A stretch of 22,560 nt of DNA, from positions 1-22,560 of the forward strand of contig JAPEVF010000726.1 in the NCBI GenBank assembly GCA_029747585.1. Direction: 5' to 3'. Source of the stretch: Pleurotus djamor. Taxonomy: Eukaryota; Basidiomycota; Agaricomycetes; Agaricales; Pleurotaceae. Below, piece after piece: positions 8,152 through 18,782 of the stretch. Within the stretch, counting starts at the first letter, position 1; every line of letters starts with the position of its first letter. The notes below the pieces were generated by a model that did no database searches, was not told the origin of the DNA, and saw nothing but the letters and a program-made list of their open reading frames with translations. The translations under genes and the position numbers were made by a program.

Positions 8152-10478
8152 ATGGCTTCGATTGGAACTTGGCTTTGGGGGACTTCGCAACTGGATGATG
8201 CAATCGGTGAGCAGCTTTGAGCATTAACTTTGCTGTCACTGAACTATGACTCCCAGATAGAGCGACATCCGAGCTACTACCAGCTGGTGCAGAGGACATT
8301 GCTTTGAACTTGGAAATATGTGATCAGATACGGTCGAAGTCGGTACCCGCCAAGGATGCTATGCGTGCGCTGAAACGAAGATTGAACCACAAGAACCCGA
8401 ATGTACAGCTTCTAACACTGGGTGTAGGTGCGTTTCTCGGTTTTGGGGGGCAGTATGCTCACAATACTCGATTCATAGCTCACTGATGTCTGTGTGAAGA
8501 ATGGTGGAGACCTCTTCCTGGCTGAAGTGGCCTCGAGGGAGTTTATGGATAATTTGGTGTCTATTCTCAAGATTCCGGCGCTGAATCTCGATGTGAAGAA
8601 TTCGCTCCTCAGGCATATTCAGAACTGGAGCATCGCTTTTGAGGGGAAGCCGAGCTTGGGATATGTTGGACAGGTTTACAAGACTCTGTTGAATGAAGGT
8701 GCGTGGTATATTTGTTGGTCAGAATCGTCCTTGGTGCTTACCCTTTCTTCAACTGCTAGGTTTCAAGTTTCCTCCCAAGGACTTGGCTGTGGCGAACTCG
8801 GCCATGGTAGACACTCAGACTGCGCCCGAATGGATAGACTCAGATGTTTGTCTGCGCTGCCGCACGGCTTTCACGTTTACCAACCGCAAGCACCATTGCC
8901 GGAATTGCGGACAAGTCTTCGACCAGGCATGCTCGTCCAAATCGATGCCACTGCCCCATTTTGGTATCACTCAGGAAGTGCGCGTCTGTGATGGTTGCTA
9001 CAACAAGTTGACCAAGAAGGCTGAAAGAGTGTGAGTGCTACGTCCAGCTGTCCTGTTGTGATACTGAGACTGCTTCGTCCCAGTGACAAACCTCATCACC
9101 ATCATCACCACAAGCACTCATCTGCCGGTCGTCGGCGCAGTGTAGATCTCCCGGACTTTGATCTACAGCGCGCAATTCGTCTGTCCCTCGAAGAGACGAA
9201 CCTGGCCAAGCCCGGGTATGCGTCCTCGCAACCGCCCGCAGATTACTACTCCGAACCACCTCTTGTTGATCGCTCGACAAGACCACCTGCTTCCACAGAC
9301 GATGACGACGCAGATCTCAAAGCCGCGATCGAAGCTAGCTTACGGGATGCCTCAGCTCCAAGGGCCAGTGCCCCGGTCGTTGTGGAGACCCCTCGTCTAG
9401 AGCAGCCTTCGTACAACTACGCATCGGCGCCGTTATCTACCTACTCCCCCGATGTTGCTCCCCCACACCCAGCGCTACCGGCCCCGCCCAAGATTCCTAC
9501 ATACGACCTCGAGCCGCTCGAGGAGGATGTGATCCTCACGTTCAGCCAGACTGTCGAGCAGGTGCAAGCACAAGGAGGGAGAGACATGTCAAGATATCCT
9601 GCCGTCACGGAGCTCTATGATAAGGCCAATGGCTTGAGACCGAAGCTTGCGATGAGTTTGGATGATGCTGGCCGGAAAGAAGGTGAGCTAATTCTGTCGC
9701 TCATCCACTGCATCATACTCACTTCCATATGCGCTCAGAGATGCTATCGGACATGCACGAAAAACTGTCAGAGGCTGTCAAGCTGTACGACCAGCTCCTC
9801 ACTCAGCAAATATCGCATCCCAGATGGCGAGCACCACAGACGGCGTCATACCGTCCTAATGCCGCAAGCCCTGTTGCATCTGGGTCCGGGACTGGGTACA
9901 CCCAATGGGCACCCCAGTCACCACAAGTAACTGCCGCCACCTCGCAATATCAACAGCAGCCAGCGTGGCAAGCTCCATCATCCCCTCCCACTCAAACAAG
10001 TATTCTATCCCAGGCGCCTGTTTCGTATCAACCAATGGCTCCACCGGCCCCCCAAACTTCCGTCCTTCCGCCTGTTTCTCTACCGTCCCAGCCACAACTT
10101 TCGTCGTCACCTCCGCCTCCACCATCAAATAACTACAGGGCGACGAGTACTTCTCCAACCCTTGCTCGACATGGTACTGTCACCTACGCTCCTTCCGCCC
10201 CACCACCACCGGCTCAACCTTCCCTTACGCGGAGTTATACGCTAACTCAAGCACCAACTCAAGTGCATACTCCAATACAACAACCACAGCAGCAGCCTTC
10301 ATATCCTCAATTTTACGCGACTCCTGCACCTCCGCAGCAGCAACAGCAGCAGTCGTTACCGCAGTTTCCTGTTGCGCCCACATCGGCGCCCACTGCATTT
10401 TCATTATATGGACCTTCGATACCTACTGGGATTGCGCAGACGGAAGAGAGGAAGGAGGCATTGTTAATCGACTTGTAA
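8152..10478 (+). CDS. VPS27: Vps27, ESCRT-0 subunit with VHS, FYVE and UIM motifs (683 aa, six exons)
   Basis: Exons 8152-8206, 8257-8423, 8479-8698, 8760-9030, 9084-9682 and 9739-10478 total 2052 nt, encoding 683 residues. Vps27/Hrs, with Hse1/STAM, captures ubiquitinated cargo on early endosomes and recruits ESCRT-I. Order of parts: a VHS domain at about 10-150 ([16 protein letters not shown]); a FYVE finger at about 168-232 with [14 protein letters not shown] and RVC plus paired cysteines (PI3P binding); a six-histidine run (242-247); and UIM1 at about 262-277 ([11 protein letters not shown]). UIM2 follows at about 311-327 ([11 protein letters not shown]), then a helical stretch at about 385-470, a Pro/Gln/Ser-rich tail and a terminal clathrin-box-like LLIDL. 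Intron 2 was placed with donor GTAGGT at 8424 because only that keeps VHS in frame. It converges on the F-box-like gene. Confidence 0.95.
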
Positions 10479-10684
10479 CTAGTGCTGTATCAAGTTCGTT
10501 TCGAGCATTGTGTTTTAGTTCATTGGACTCCATACCTCAGTTCAGCTTCGGTTGCATTGGGCGCTTATCTTGATTAGATTAGATTCTCAAAGTACTCTCA
10601 GGAGCGCACCCTACGTAGGCGGCTGGCAACCATTTAACATCTGGATCCACGTTATCCCCCGAGCACCTGAATTAGTGGTTACAC

Positions 10685-11947
10685 CTAGTTCATGTCGAGG
10701 CTGTCCATCACTGGCTCCCACCAGGATTCGAATACTTCTGCCAGACGAATGACAACGTTCACTGGAGACTTCGTACTTCTAAAGTGGCGAAAAACAGGGT
10801 TAATGGGCTCCTTTGAGTTATATGTGAAGTCAAGTGCAAGAAGGGTCGAGAACCGATGGAATAACTGCTCGACATCAGCCGCTTGATTTGGGAATTGATC
10901 CACAGACCCGGAGATCCGTCCAATATGAAGGTACGAAAGATGTGGCGACGCGATAGTCATGAGGTCTTGAACCGGTATCTGACAAGGATGAAAGGAACGA
11001 GAGTGAGTGATCCACATGCGGCTTAAGAGGAAGCCGTCTTACCTGATATCTAGAGTCATCTATGTGGTATAGATGTAGCATACGAATATTCTTGAGATGC
11101 GGACCGATGACGGACATGCAGTCACTGGAGACGAGCCAGGCAACTTTGAGGGTGATAATGTTTGCAAAGACGATAGCTGGACGCTTTAAAGCTTCGCGGC
11201 CCAGGAAAGCGACTGAAAGGTGTTTTATCGGCGCGATCATGACTAGTGCACCCCAGGAATATGCATATACGGAATCGAAGGTCTCGATTTTGCTCATGGG
11301 GAAATCTATCCGCTCGGATAGATGACCCATCTGGTCCTTTAAAGACAGAAACTGGAGCGAAGACTCCTGGGCTCGTATAACAGAGCAGATGGATATGTGT
11401 TCGATCGCGGGGATAGAGAGGTGGGTGAGTGCTGCTGAGGACGGAAAGGATTGCATGAGGATGACTAAATCTTTATGCATCTGGGTCGAAACGAAGAAAC
11501 GGCGCAGGAAAGATAGAGAGGCCAGAATTCGACAGACATGGTGTGAAAGGGTAATGATGCCCGATACCCGCACTATCACCAATGTGGTTACATGTTTTGC
11601 GAGCGTGGGGTTTTGTTCCAGAGCAAGGAGAAGGAGGGAGAGCCGTTGGGAAGATATAAATGTACCCCAGCCGTAGCCGCTGGTAAAAGCGACAGAATCA
11701 TTATGGCGACAATCACTGTCCATGATTATGAAGGAATAGAGGAGCGAAGCGACCAAATCGTAGGTGGCCCGCGACACGGTAAGAAGTGGATGGAGTGTAT
11801 TTCGGTGTGGTGAATCCATATTCATGATAATCATCCAGTATAGTTCCATTGGAAGCCTTGGTCCTGGAATAACCGGAAAGCGAGTATCAGTCAGTTTTGT
11901 GCCACGTCTTGAAGTGTCTGAGGAAAGGTGTACGAACCGTGCGTCAT
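10685..11947 (-). CDS. F-box-like protein (374 aa, three exons)
   Basis: Minus-strand exons 11947-11938, 11863-11043 and 10978-10685 total 1125 nt, or 374 residues. An F-box-like segment occupies about residues 5-50: PRLPMELYWMII, then LHPLLTVSRATYDLVASLLY. After it come irregular hydrophobic repeats typical of agaricomycete F-box/LRR-like proteins, such as NPTLAKHVTTLVI, ALTHLSIPAIEHI, LHLYHIDDSRYQ and SPHLSYLHIGRI. F-box proteins usually recruit targets to SCF ubiquitin ligases through Skp1; the target here is unknown. The first exon is only 10 nt (MTHG). It was chosen because the intervening 74 nt has a GTTCGT donor, a CTGAC-type branch site and a TTCCAG acceptor. Translation could instead start at the internal Met before ELYW. 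The 3' intron (10979-11042) is well defined. Confidence 0.75.
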
Positions 11948-12359
11948 GATGGGAAAGAGACAACAAGTGCTAGCACTTCATACACAAAGGACCGGCTAGA
12001 CGGGCGTCTTTTGTATTTGTTTCGATCCTTTCACTCCTCAAATCGCCCTCGACGTTTTCTCGGTTGCTGCGGGAAAGTTGGGGACCCAGTGCTGCCCATT
12101 GATCAAACTTCGCCTGTATTAGCTCGAACGCAGGACCATACTCTCGAGCTCAGAAATTATGAATGTCCCGAACTTCTCTCGGGCTTTGGTCAAGCTTTGG
12201 TGAACACCGAAGGGATAAGTTTGGCAAGCCCCTTCATGGCCATTGATATTGAGTACTTGAGTCATTGACGCCGCGCAGGGTTGGTGCAGGGCAGACGAAA
12301 GCTGTAGAGCCTGCTGCCATCCTGCTACCCCCCAGTCATCGTGGACTAGATACCTTACG
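11948..12359. other. Divergent intergenic region, no gene seen
   Basis: These 412 nt separate the divergent starts of the F-box-like gene and the 279-aa protein gene and should hold both promoters. Open frames exist on both strands (for example plus-strand 11897-12268), but none has recognisable content or splice signals that continue it. No clear TATA box was found. Confidence 0.5.
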
Positions 12360-13251
12360 ATGCCTTTCAACAACGCCGGAGAAACCACTATCACCACGTA
12401 CAACGACATCGCAGGCAACCAGTACATCAATATATATTCGACAGCCCCGAGCTCAGCTTTGTTACTGCATCAAGTAACCCCAGCACCGTCGATTGACCTC
12501 CCCACGAAGGAACCCTTCTCTACGCTCACTCGACTCCTTTACGATGCTCACCAGGCTTTCTCTCCCATCCCCCTTACGTTGTCTAGCAATTCTTTCCTTC
12601 GGGACATGGATACGTCGCTCCGGAATCTGCTGACATCGGCGGTTTTGGCTGGTGCACTCATCGAGGCCATGGAAAGAGCCAGGTCATCCAACGATGAGAG
12701 CTCTCGCCGTTTTTCTCACTTATCTTTCTCACTTGACTATCACTGGACCCAGGATGTTTGCGTTCGGATTGTGCGCACGGCGGATCAGTGGCGAGAAGAT
12801 ATCCAAGGCTTTGTTGACGAAGTTCGTCGATACAAGGGCGGCCTTGAGTTAACTTTGGTTGGACCAATCTGGCGTCGCGTTCTGTGGTCCGTGATGTTCT
12901 CCCTCAGCGAAGACATGAACATCATGAAAATTGCTGGCGCAAGACAGAACAATGTCAACTACCTCAGCCGCCACATTGCCGAGTTTCTATCCTGTATCTT
13001 GTATGAAATAGAGATTACTATGACATCCATATCTAACATCACAATTTTTCAGGAATGTGCATGGTGATCGTCTATCGCAAATTGCGCCGTCTCTCACTGA
13101 AAAGATTCGGCTCTATCTGAAATCATATCTGAATCCGGGGCTGTTCTCGACTTCCACTGTCCACACCCATACCAGACGATTGGTGATTCCGACGGTGTTC
13201 ATAGATTCTTACACCTTGGTGCGCATTGTCAGGTCTCACAAGACAGTGTAA
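12360..13251 (+). CDS. Unrecognised 279-aa protein (two exons)
   Basis: Exons 12360-13000 and 13053-13251 (840 nt) encode 279 residues. The 52-nt intron has a GTATGA donor, a CTAAC branch site and a TTTTTCAG acceptor. I recognise no catalytic domain, signal peptide or membrane segment. The N terminus reads MPFNNAGETTITTYNDIAGN then QYINIYS. A polar, Asn/Gly-rich GNQYxN opening of this kind is familiar from N termini of some agaricomycete NLR-like and signalling proteins, though I give this only as a resemblance. The rest looks helical and amphipathic (FSTLTRLLYDAHQAF, LRNLLTSAVLAGALIEAMER, VDEVRRYKGGLEL). The gene ends 50 nt before the next open frame, so shared transcription or a mis-split gene is possible. 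Confidence 0.6.
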
Positions 13252-13301
13252 CCCATACCTCTCCTTAGCGGCGGCTTTCCCCTGCAATCGGGCTGATTGA
13301 T

Positions 13302-14360
13302 GTGCATAATCTCAGCTTTCATTCCTCGGAAACGAGAGGCGAGCTTATAAGGAACAATCGCTCAGCGACCTACGAGTGTTACCTGCGCGACTTCATCGTT
13401 AGTTCAAAGATCATCGACAAATGCTTGGTCTGCTCACATGAATCCCCTTTGGTGACTGGGACGAAGGATTGGAAATTCTGGTATGCTCGTTGCATCGTTT
13501 CTTCACTCTCTTCATGCTTACTCCATGCTTACTCTGTTCAAAGCTCAATGTGTCACCAGACCGTCTTTCATGGCCCGGTTGTTCATAAGAATATCAACGC
13601 TCATATCCATCTTCCTATTCCGCGGACACCCTTCAATGATAATAGGGTACCAAGCCCCCGCCGAGGTTCTACATCTCGGCGGATGCGCACCTACTTGCAT
13701 CCGGACTCCTTGCCCAATTGCCGCTTACTACTTGGAGTTGTAGGCGATCCTAGCACCCTTCGCCACATCTTGCAATATCTCTCCATCGTGCGATCATCGG
13801 TTCAGTGGTTCAAGGCAATCGTATTCTCAAACATGAAGCATGTCTCGCCCAATGTTTTTCTTGATCCATTCCTAATTCCCGACAACCACCCAATTGTTCT
13901 CCGGGATCTTCGCATCTTGACGATCATCTTCGATCCAAGCCACCCATCCCCGTCATTCACTTGGAAAGCCTCTTTCCCAATTCTCCGCAAGCTTTCTTTA
14001 ACTAGTTGGACCTACAACCTTTGTCGGCTGTTCAGCCTCCCATCATGGATAGCTGATTATACAAATGTACACAATCTCAAACTGGACAACGTATGGGTCA
14101 ATACCCCCCAGTTACTCGCGTCTCTTACTAATCTCGGAGAGCTTTCTATGGTCTATCGCAGCCGGCGAGGATCAGGGGAGCGAGATATAGATGACTTCTT
14201 GCAAGCCCTAGAGTCGGCAAAAGAGGATGGACATCCTGTGGAGAAAGTCGAAATAGATGTAGCTGTGGCCAATCCATCGGCTTGGGTAGGATCGGCTGTG
14301 AAGTGGGGAAAGAGGATATCTTTGAGACGGGGAATGGACTGCGACATCAAAGTTCTCTAA
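13302..14360 (+). CDS. Leucine-rich, F-box-family-like protein or fragment (up to 352 aa)
   Basis: One frame is open for 352 codons. From about residue 135 onward it resembles the C-terminal half of agaricomycete F-box/LRR-like proteins: LRDLRILTIIFD, FPILRKLSLTSW, NVHNLKLDNVWV and LLASLTNLGELSMV, then a charged tail ending in CDIKVL. The first 130 residues have no F-box and little protein character. A 63-nt in-frame intron with GTATGC donor and CAAAG acceptor may lie at 13481-13543. The true start could be downstream, for instance at the ATG near 13549, or an upstream exon may be missing. Only 50 nt separate it from the preceding gene, and repeat copy 2 begins about 130 nt after the stop. 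It may be a truncated gene or pseudogene. Confidence 0.5.
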   Translation: MHNLSFHSSETRGELIRNNRSATYECYLRDFIVSSKIIDKCLVCSHESPLVTGTKDWKFWYARCIVSSLSSCLLHAYSVQSSMCHQTVFHGPVVHKNINAHIHLPIPRTPFNDNRVPSPRRGSTSRRMRTYLHPDSLPNCRLLLGVVGDPSTLRHILQYLSIVRSSVQWFKAIVFSNMKHVSPNVFLDPFLIPDNHPIVLRDLRILTIIFDPSHPSPSFTWKASFPILRKLSLTSWTYNLCRLFSLPSWIADYTNVHNLKLDNVWVNTPQLLASLTNLGELSMVYRSRRGSGERDIDDFLQALESAKEDGHPVEKVEIDVAVANPSAWVGSAVKWGKRISLRRGMDCDIKVL

Positions 14361-14489
14361 GTGTTAAATAGCTTGTGGGTGATGATATGTGCCCCTCCGA
14401 ATCTGTGTAACACGAGGACTTGGGAAAGGAATGGACGGAAAGGATCTCCTAAACGTCTTTTCTCCTATTGTGTCTCCTATCCATTTTCC

Positions 14490-15120
14490 TTACGTTTCGG
14501 CACTTCCCATCCACATTCCAACTTCAAACCCCCCAACAAGCCCAAGACTGTGAGGCTCATTCCACACTGGCCTTCCAGCCATTCTCATGAACGGGTCAAC
14601 GTCTGATCATTCCAATCCCTCTCGCTCGATCCTCGCTGGATCTAGTCGTAATCTCTGCTTCACCAGCGAACCAAAAATCATCGATCCCTCGCGTGTTCGT
14701 CCTCAAGATCCTCGGTGTTTCGTGCGCTGATGGGGAAGGCATACGTGCATGGTTGCTTATGCAATCTATCTGGGATTTTGAAAGTTGCTGTCGGGATTGG
14801 GTGGTGTCGTACGTTCATTCATTGACTTTTTTGCTCTTTGCTGGTCTGTCGGAAGTGGTCATCCGTTTCAGGTGGCAATTGGCTTCGTAGCTTGGAGAGC
14901 GGTATGTTCTCGCACTTTTGTGGTGCTGAACTATCGTAAGGAAGAGCGCGGCGGGGTGACTAGCCCTCCCGCAGTTGCTTCAGATCCCGAATCTTCGGAC
15001 GTCTGTAGATCTGGAAACAGGCAAGGTCGATGTAGCACGTAGGGGATTGGAAGCGGTTCCGCTGCATCTATCTGTCAGAACAAGGGGACATGTTATGTGT
15101 GCCCTTGGATGTTCCTAGCC
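14490..15120 (+). repeat. Dispersed repeat, copy 2
   Basis: This is the plus-strand partner of the segment at the left edge of the window, in the opposite orientation. The clearest matching part is about 14539-14815, starting at GCCCAAGACTGTGAGGCTCA and including GCTGGATCTAGTCGTAA. Similarity fades upstream of about 14490 and downstream of about 15120, so the borders are approximate. The open frame starting near 14693 matches that of copy 1 for about 55 residues and then stops, so it is not a conserved gene. No element-encoded protein was found. Confidence 0.75.
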
Positions 15121-16325
15121 CTTGTGGTCCGCCGGCAAACTGGTCGATAGCTTGGGTTCCCATCCAGCGTGTCTCCTCCTTTTTCAACAAGCATCGCAGT
15201 TCTGGCTAGCTTCTGAGCCAGCTCGTGCGATGCTTGCTCGTCTCTTTAGCTTTTGCTGATTCGTGTGCTCTTGATGAGCCGCCGGTCTCTCCTTGCTATG
15301 GGTGACGGGTTGGGGATATACACGTGTTTGGGTGGGGTCTACATCCCATTGTGGATGACTCTTCTATACTCCTCGTCTTTACGACAGACGGATGAGCATC
15401 TGAAGACGGCGCATCATCCTTCAGCGCAATTCACAGTGCGCCCGTTTCATACCGAGGCGTAACTCAATTCAGACTACTCTTGGCCTGCTGGGCTTTCATC
15501 ACCCAATTTTTCGTTTTCGCTCTCATTCGTTGAGACTCCTCATGTTCTACGCTCTTGTAACCGTGTCATCAATATATCACTCGTTGGTTTTCCTTGTCTC
15601 CCCAAGAACCCCGCGCGTGCTCTCATATCCTGACACCACTCTCTTGGATAATTCGCACCTCGTCTTCGGCGACGTTTCTGTGCAGGTCCTTCAGCGGTAT
15701 GAACACGGAGTCGTAGCCCTTGACCGCCAGCCGTCCCTGTCGAGCCATCCAACTATTGGATGTCTGAATTCCGACGTCCGGCTGCTTCAGCTCAGCTCTG
15801 TATACACCGAATCACAAGACCTCAAGCCACAAATGCTTGAGGACTTCGCGCCGATTCATTTCAGGAGCTTCTCCTATCACTCTCAGGTGGCTTGAATTCT
15901 GAGCGCTTAGCACTTGGATGACCGGTTTCTTGGTCGATCTATTCACCGTTTGATCCACAATTTCCCTACTCATCGAGCCTTATCAATGTCCCGGTGTAGT
16001 ACAGGTGTCTCTGCACCACGTTTGCAACGACCCACATCGATTTCTCAGCCACTACGTCATTGATTCATGGGACCTTCCATCGCCTTCCTTTGCAGTCGTT
16101 GGGTTTCAAGCGCGTGAATGTCGAAGCCTTTGACTGATCCCTGCTCGTACCTGTCGGGCGTTGCGAATGGCCTCGCGATGCTGAACAAAAGGCAGTCCCG
16201 AGCTAAAACAAAGACAATATGATAGCAGTACGTAGAGTAAGTATACACCACAATATACGACATACTTCTAAGAACAGATATCCAGTATCACGAAGCAGAG
16301 TATCAAGTACCACAATCCTTCAGCT
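15121..16325. other. Gene-poor stretch, no supported gene
   Basis: This 1.2-kb stretch follows repeat copy 2. It contains a nested hairpin at 15189-15235 and a 118-codon plus-strand open frame from the ATG at 15542 to 15895. That frame starts hydrophobic (MFYALVTVSSIYHSLVFLV) but has no recognised family. On the minus strand at about 15840-15625 another frame reads smoothly for some 60 codons between stops (ARQGRLAVKGYDSVF). Neither can be called. The stretch may be the remainder of a larger transposon or decayed coding DNA. The last part (about 15900-16325) shows nothing and includes the 3' flank of FunK1 gene 2. Confidence 0.4.
15189..15235. repeat. Nested perfect hairpin
   Basis: Outer arms AAGCATCGCA (15189-15198) and TGCGATGCTT (15226-15235) pair perfectly over 10 bp. 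Inside them CTGGCT (15202-15207) pairs with AGCCAG (15216-15221), leaving an 8-nt loop and small internal loops of 3 and 4 nt. No gene overlaps it. Confidence 0.75.
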
Positions 16326-18782
16326 TCATGCGGTCACTTTGGCACCTGTCAAAGCAAAGGGTTAGGAGACAGGACTGAGAGGTAGGGTTCATGGTTGCGT
16401 ACGTTTGTGGCTATTACTATTTCCGACGATGGGACGATTGACTTCTTCCCCTGCTTCGCCCGGTTTGGGAGAAGAGGGTCGTTCCGGTAAATTCGCTACC
16501 GTGGCCTTGCGTTTGCTAGCGGTACGTTTGCTAACATTGTGAAGGTGACCGTCCTCGAAGCGGCGACTGGTAGGGTTCTGACCCGGGATGATAATGGTCT
16601 TGCGCTGCACGGCCGCATGAAACTCAACATTTTGGTCCTTCCAAAGGCCCAGATACTTGAAGATTAGACGTTGCATGGACTCGTGGAGATTAAACTTGCG
16701 CGGAGGAGGTTCGAGAAGCGAGTATTCGGGGCGTACTTGGGCCAAAAGCTCGTCAAGAAACGGAGCGACGAAAGTGAGTTCCTCGTGAAGGATTTTAGAC
16801 CAATCTTGAGGATTGGACAAGATGGAGCTTCGCGTTTCGTTGGAGCCGTTGTCAGGGATTTCATGGTCTCGGAAATTGGCCCACATCGCGTTGAAGTTGC
16901 CGTTGTTGGCATCGTCGTCCACGCCTTGAGCCGTTTTGGGTAAAACCATAATGAGGAACACCACAGTGCACCAAAACACGGATTCGACGTCGTGACGGGG
17001 GCGATGCTTGAAATCGGCGCGTGCCTTCTGTGGGTTATGAAGATACTTCTTCACCTTTTTCTGACTCAAGGTACCGCCGTGGGTTTTACCCTTTGAATCT
17101 TTGAAGGTGCGAAAGGAATGATCATAAGCACCATCGTAGCCGTCTTTGTAGAGCTTCCTAAGATCCGTGGGCAGCTTGGGCATCTCGTCGAAAATGCCAT
17201 TGGAGCTGATGATCGAACCGACCGCTACCGCGCGTGCGATATACTTCGGTGTTCCCTGACAAGAAAGGTTAGTTGAGACAGACGAACCAACGCAAATTAA
17301 CCTACTGTGCGTTCGTGTAAAGGATCACGTTCTTCGTCTTGACCCCGCTTGTATTTGCAGGCGTTGTCCAGATCAATAATCAATGCTTCGGGATACGCAT
17401 TTTTCACACTATAGAACATGGGAGTCAACCTTTGGTGAAGTCTGATGATGTAGACCAAAGACACACCCATACATGACCTCGTTGATGAAACGAGGTCGTT
17501 TATCATCATCATATGGCTTCTTCGGTAGAGTCCTCGCGAACTTTGGATTGATCAGGATGTTCGCCATGCTCAAGTCACGATGCAAAACATTACGCCGGAC
17601 CGCGTGGCGATGAGCTATGGAGGAGGGGTGAGAGAGTTAAAGAACAGGAATATGTTGACATGCCTTCAAGAACGTCGTACATCACCCTCAAAAATTGATG
17701 CAAGTCTTTACAGCTGGTCAGAAGTTCGCCAGTCGTTGCGAGAACGATTCGAGTCTTTGTCTGGCTTACATCGCCCACTTTGACCTGTATGACCTGTTGA
17801 TGGCTCTTGAGTGGTGTATAGGAGACCATATCAGCGAAGCCAAGAGCAAAGCCCGCTTCATGGACAGTTTCATACATCTCGCCTTCCGTGAATGTTAAGT
17901 CGTCGCTCCGATACTGATCCTTGATCACAAAGTTGTCCTTGGTGACGGCAACCCATGACATCCGGTGCCAGGGCTCTCCGATCATTCTAGCCTCAAGTCC
18001 CTTGTAGTCGACACCTTCAACCGTAACGTCCCATCTTGGATCATCACTCAGCGACAATCCTTCGGAAAGGGTGACCGTCTCGTCGAAGAATAAATGGAGC
18101 TTGTCTGCGGGCGGGTGATAGAGGGTGTACGCATACTCGAGGAGTGGCTGAAGCTCGTCCCAGTCGAACTCGGTAGAGCAGTCCACCCCTGATGGGGAGG
18201 ACCAATGTAGGGTGTATCCGCCTGACCAGATAGAGTGGCCGAGAAGAGAAACGCGGTGAGGGAGAGCCTGGCTAGCAATTCCAAGATAAGTCATGCACTG
18301 CTTGGGACCTTTCTTCTTGTCGTCTTCGATCTTGAGCTCTCCGAGGCTGACGGTATGATGATAGGCCGGGGCGAGCTTGAGGACTTTGAGATCGTCTGCG
18401 ATGGACTTCGGTAGGATGGCAAAGTCGGTCCGCGAGTTGAAGTGCTGATAAGGGTGGCAGCGCAGCTTCCTGCTGTTGACGTCGATGCAGACAAGCTCGC
18501 CATCGGCGGAGGGAAAGGCAACTGGGTGTCAAGAGGTGGGTGAGACGACGAGGAGCAAGATTTAAGCACATTACCATAGACAGCGTGAAGTACCGCGTTG
18601 AGGACATCAACACCGAGCGAGTACGCGGTCTTTGACTCTTTGCGGAAAGCTTTGACAGCATTGAGGATGTCGCTATTTGTCTTCAGAGCATTGAAGCCTT
18701 CACTGAGCTCGATAGACGGTCGATTGAGACGAGTTTGAGTGAAAGAGCCATTCGCAAGAAGGCCGCTAGCAGGTGGCTCCAT
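16326..18782 (-). CDS. FunK1-type fungal protein kinase, gene 2 (729 aa, six exons)
   Basis: Minus-strand exons 18782-18575, 18521-17664, 17614-17467, 17408-17306, 17255-16403 and 16345-16326 total 2190 nt, or 729 residues. The kinase has a VIKDQ lysine, TEGEMYETVH, the catalytic loop HRDLSMAN, metal-binding DLDN, GTPKYIARAV, the FunK1 signature RPRHDVESVFW and a basic KRKATVANLPERP tail. Exon 2 (858 nt) and exon 4 (103 nt) equal those of gene 1 in length. Two oddities stand out. The second intron (17663-17615) begins with GC rather than GT, while both paralogues have GT there; using the nearby GT breaks the frame. Also, the codon matching the start Met of gene 3 is AGA (18845-18843), so translation must begin at Met 18782, aligned to Met23 of gene 3. 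No TATA box was seen upstream. It could be a weakly expressed or decaying copy, but no stop or frameshift is present. Confidence 0.88.

Noticed and set aside
8042..8299. 85-codon minus-strand frame with a run of tryptophans
   Set aside because: The run comes from the (ACC)7 repeat; the frame is antisense to the VPS27 leader and first exons.
10722..10735. GGATTCGAAT-like tRNA B-box, and another at about 20415 (GGGGTTCGAAC)
   Set aside because: No acceptor stem, A-box or anticodon arm could be found around either; both lie in coding exons.
11062..11813. Plus-strand open frames across the F-box-like gene
   Set aside because: They are antisense shadows of a minus-strand gene with F-box similarity and good introns.
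15542..15895. 118-codon plus-strand frame with hydrophobic start, possible secreted protein
   Set aside because: No recognised family, no cysteine pattern, an equally open minus frame overlaps it, and it sits in repeat-rich DNA.
16671..16943. Plus-strand open frames across FunK1 genes 2 and 3 (also 19350-19896 and 20621-20866)
   Set aside because: They mirror conserved kinase exons on the minus strand; the same antisense frames recur among paralogues because the coding strand is conserved.
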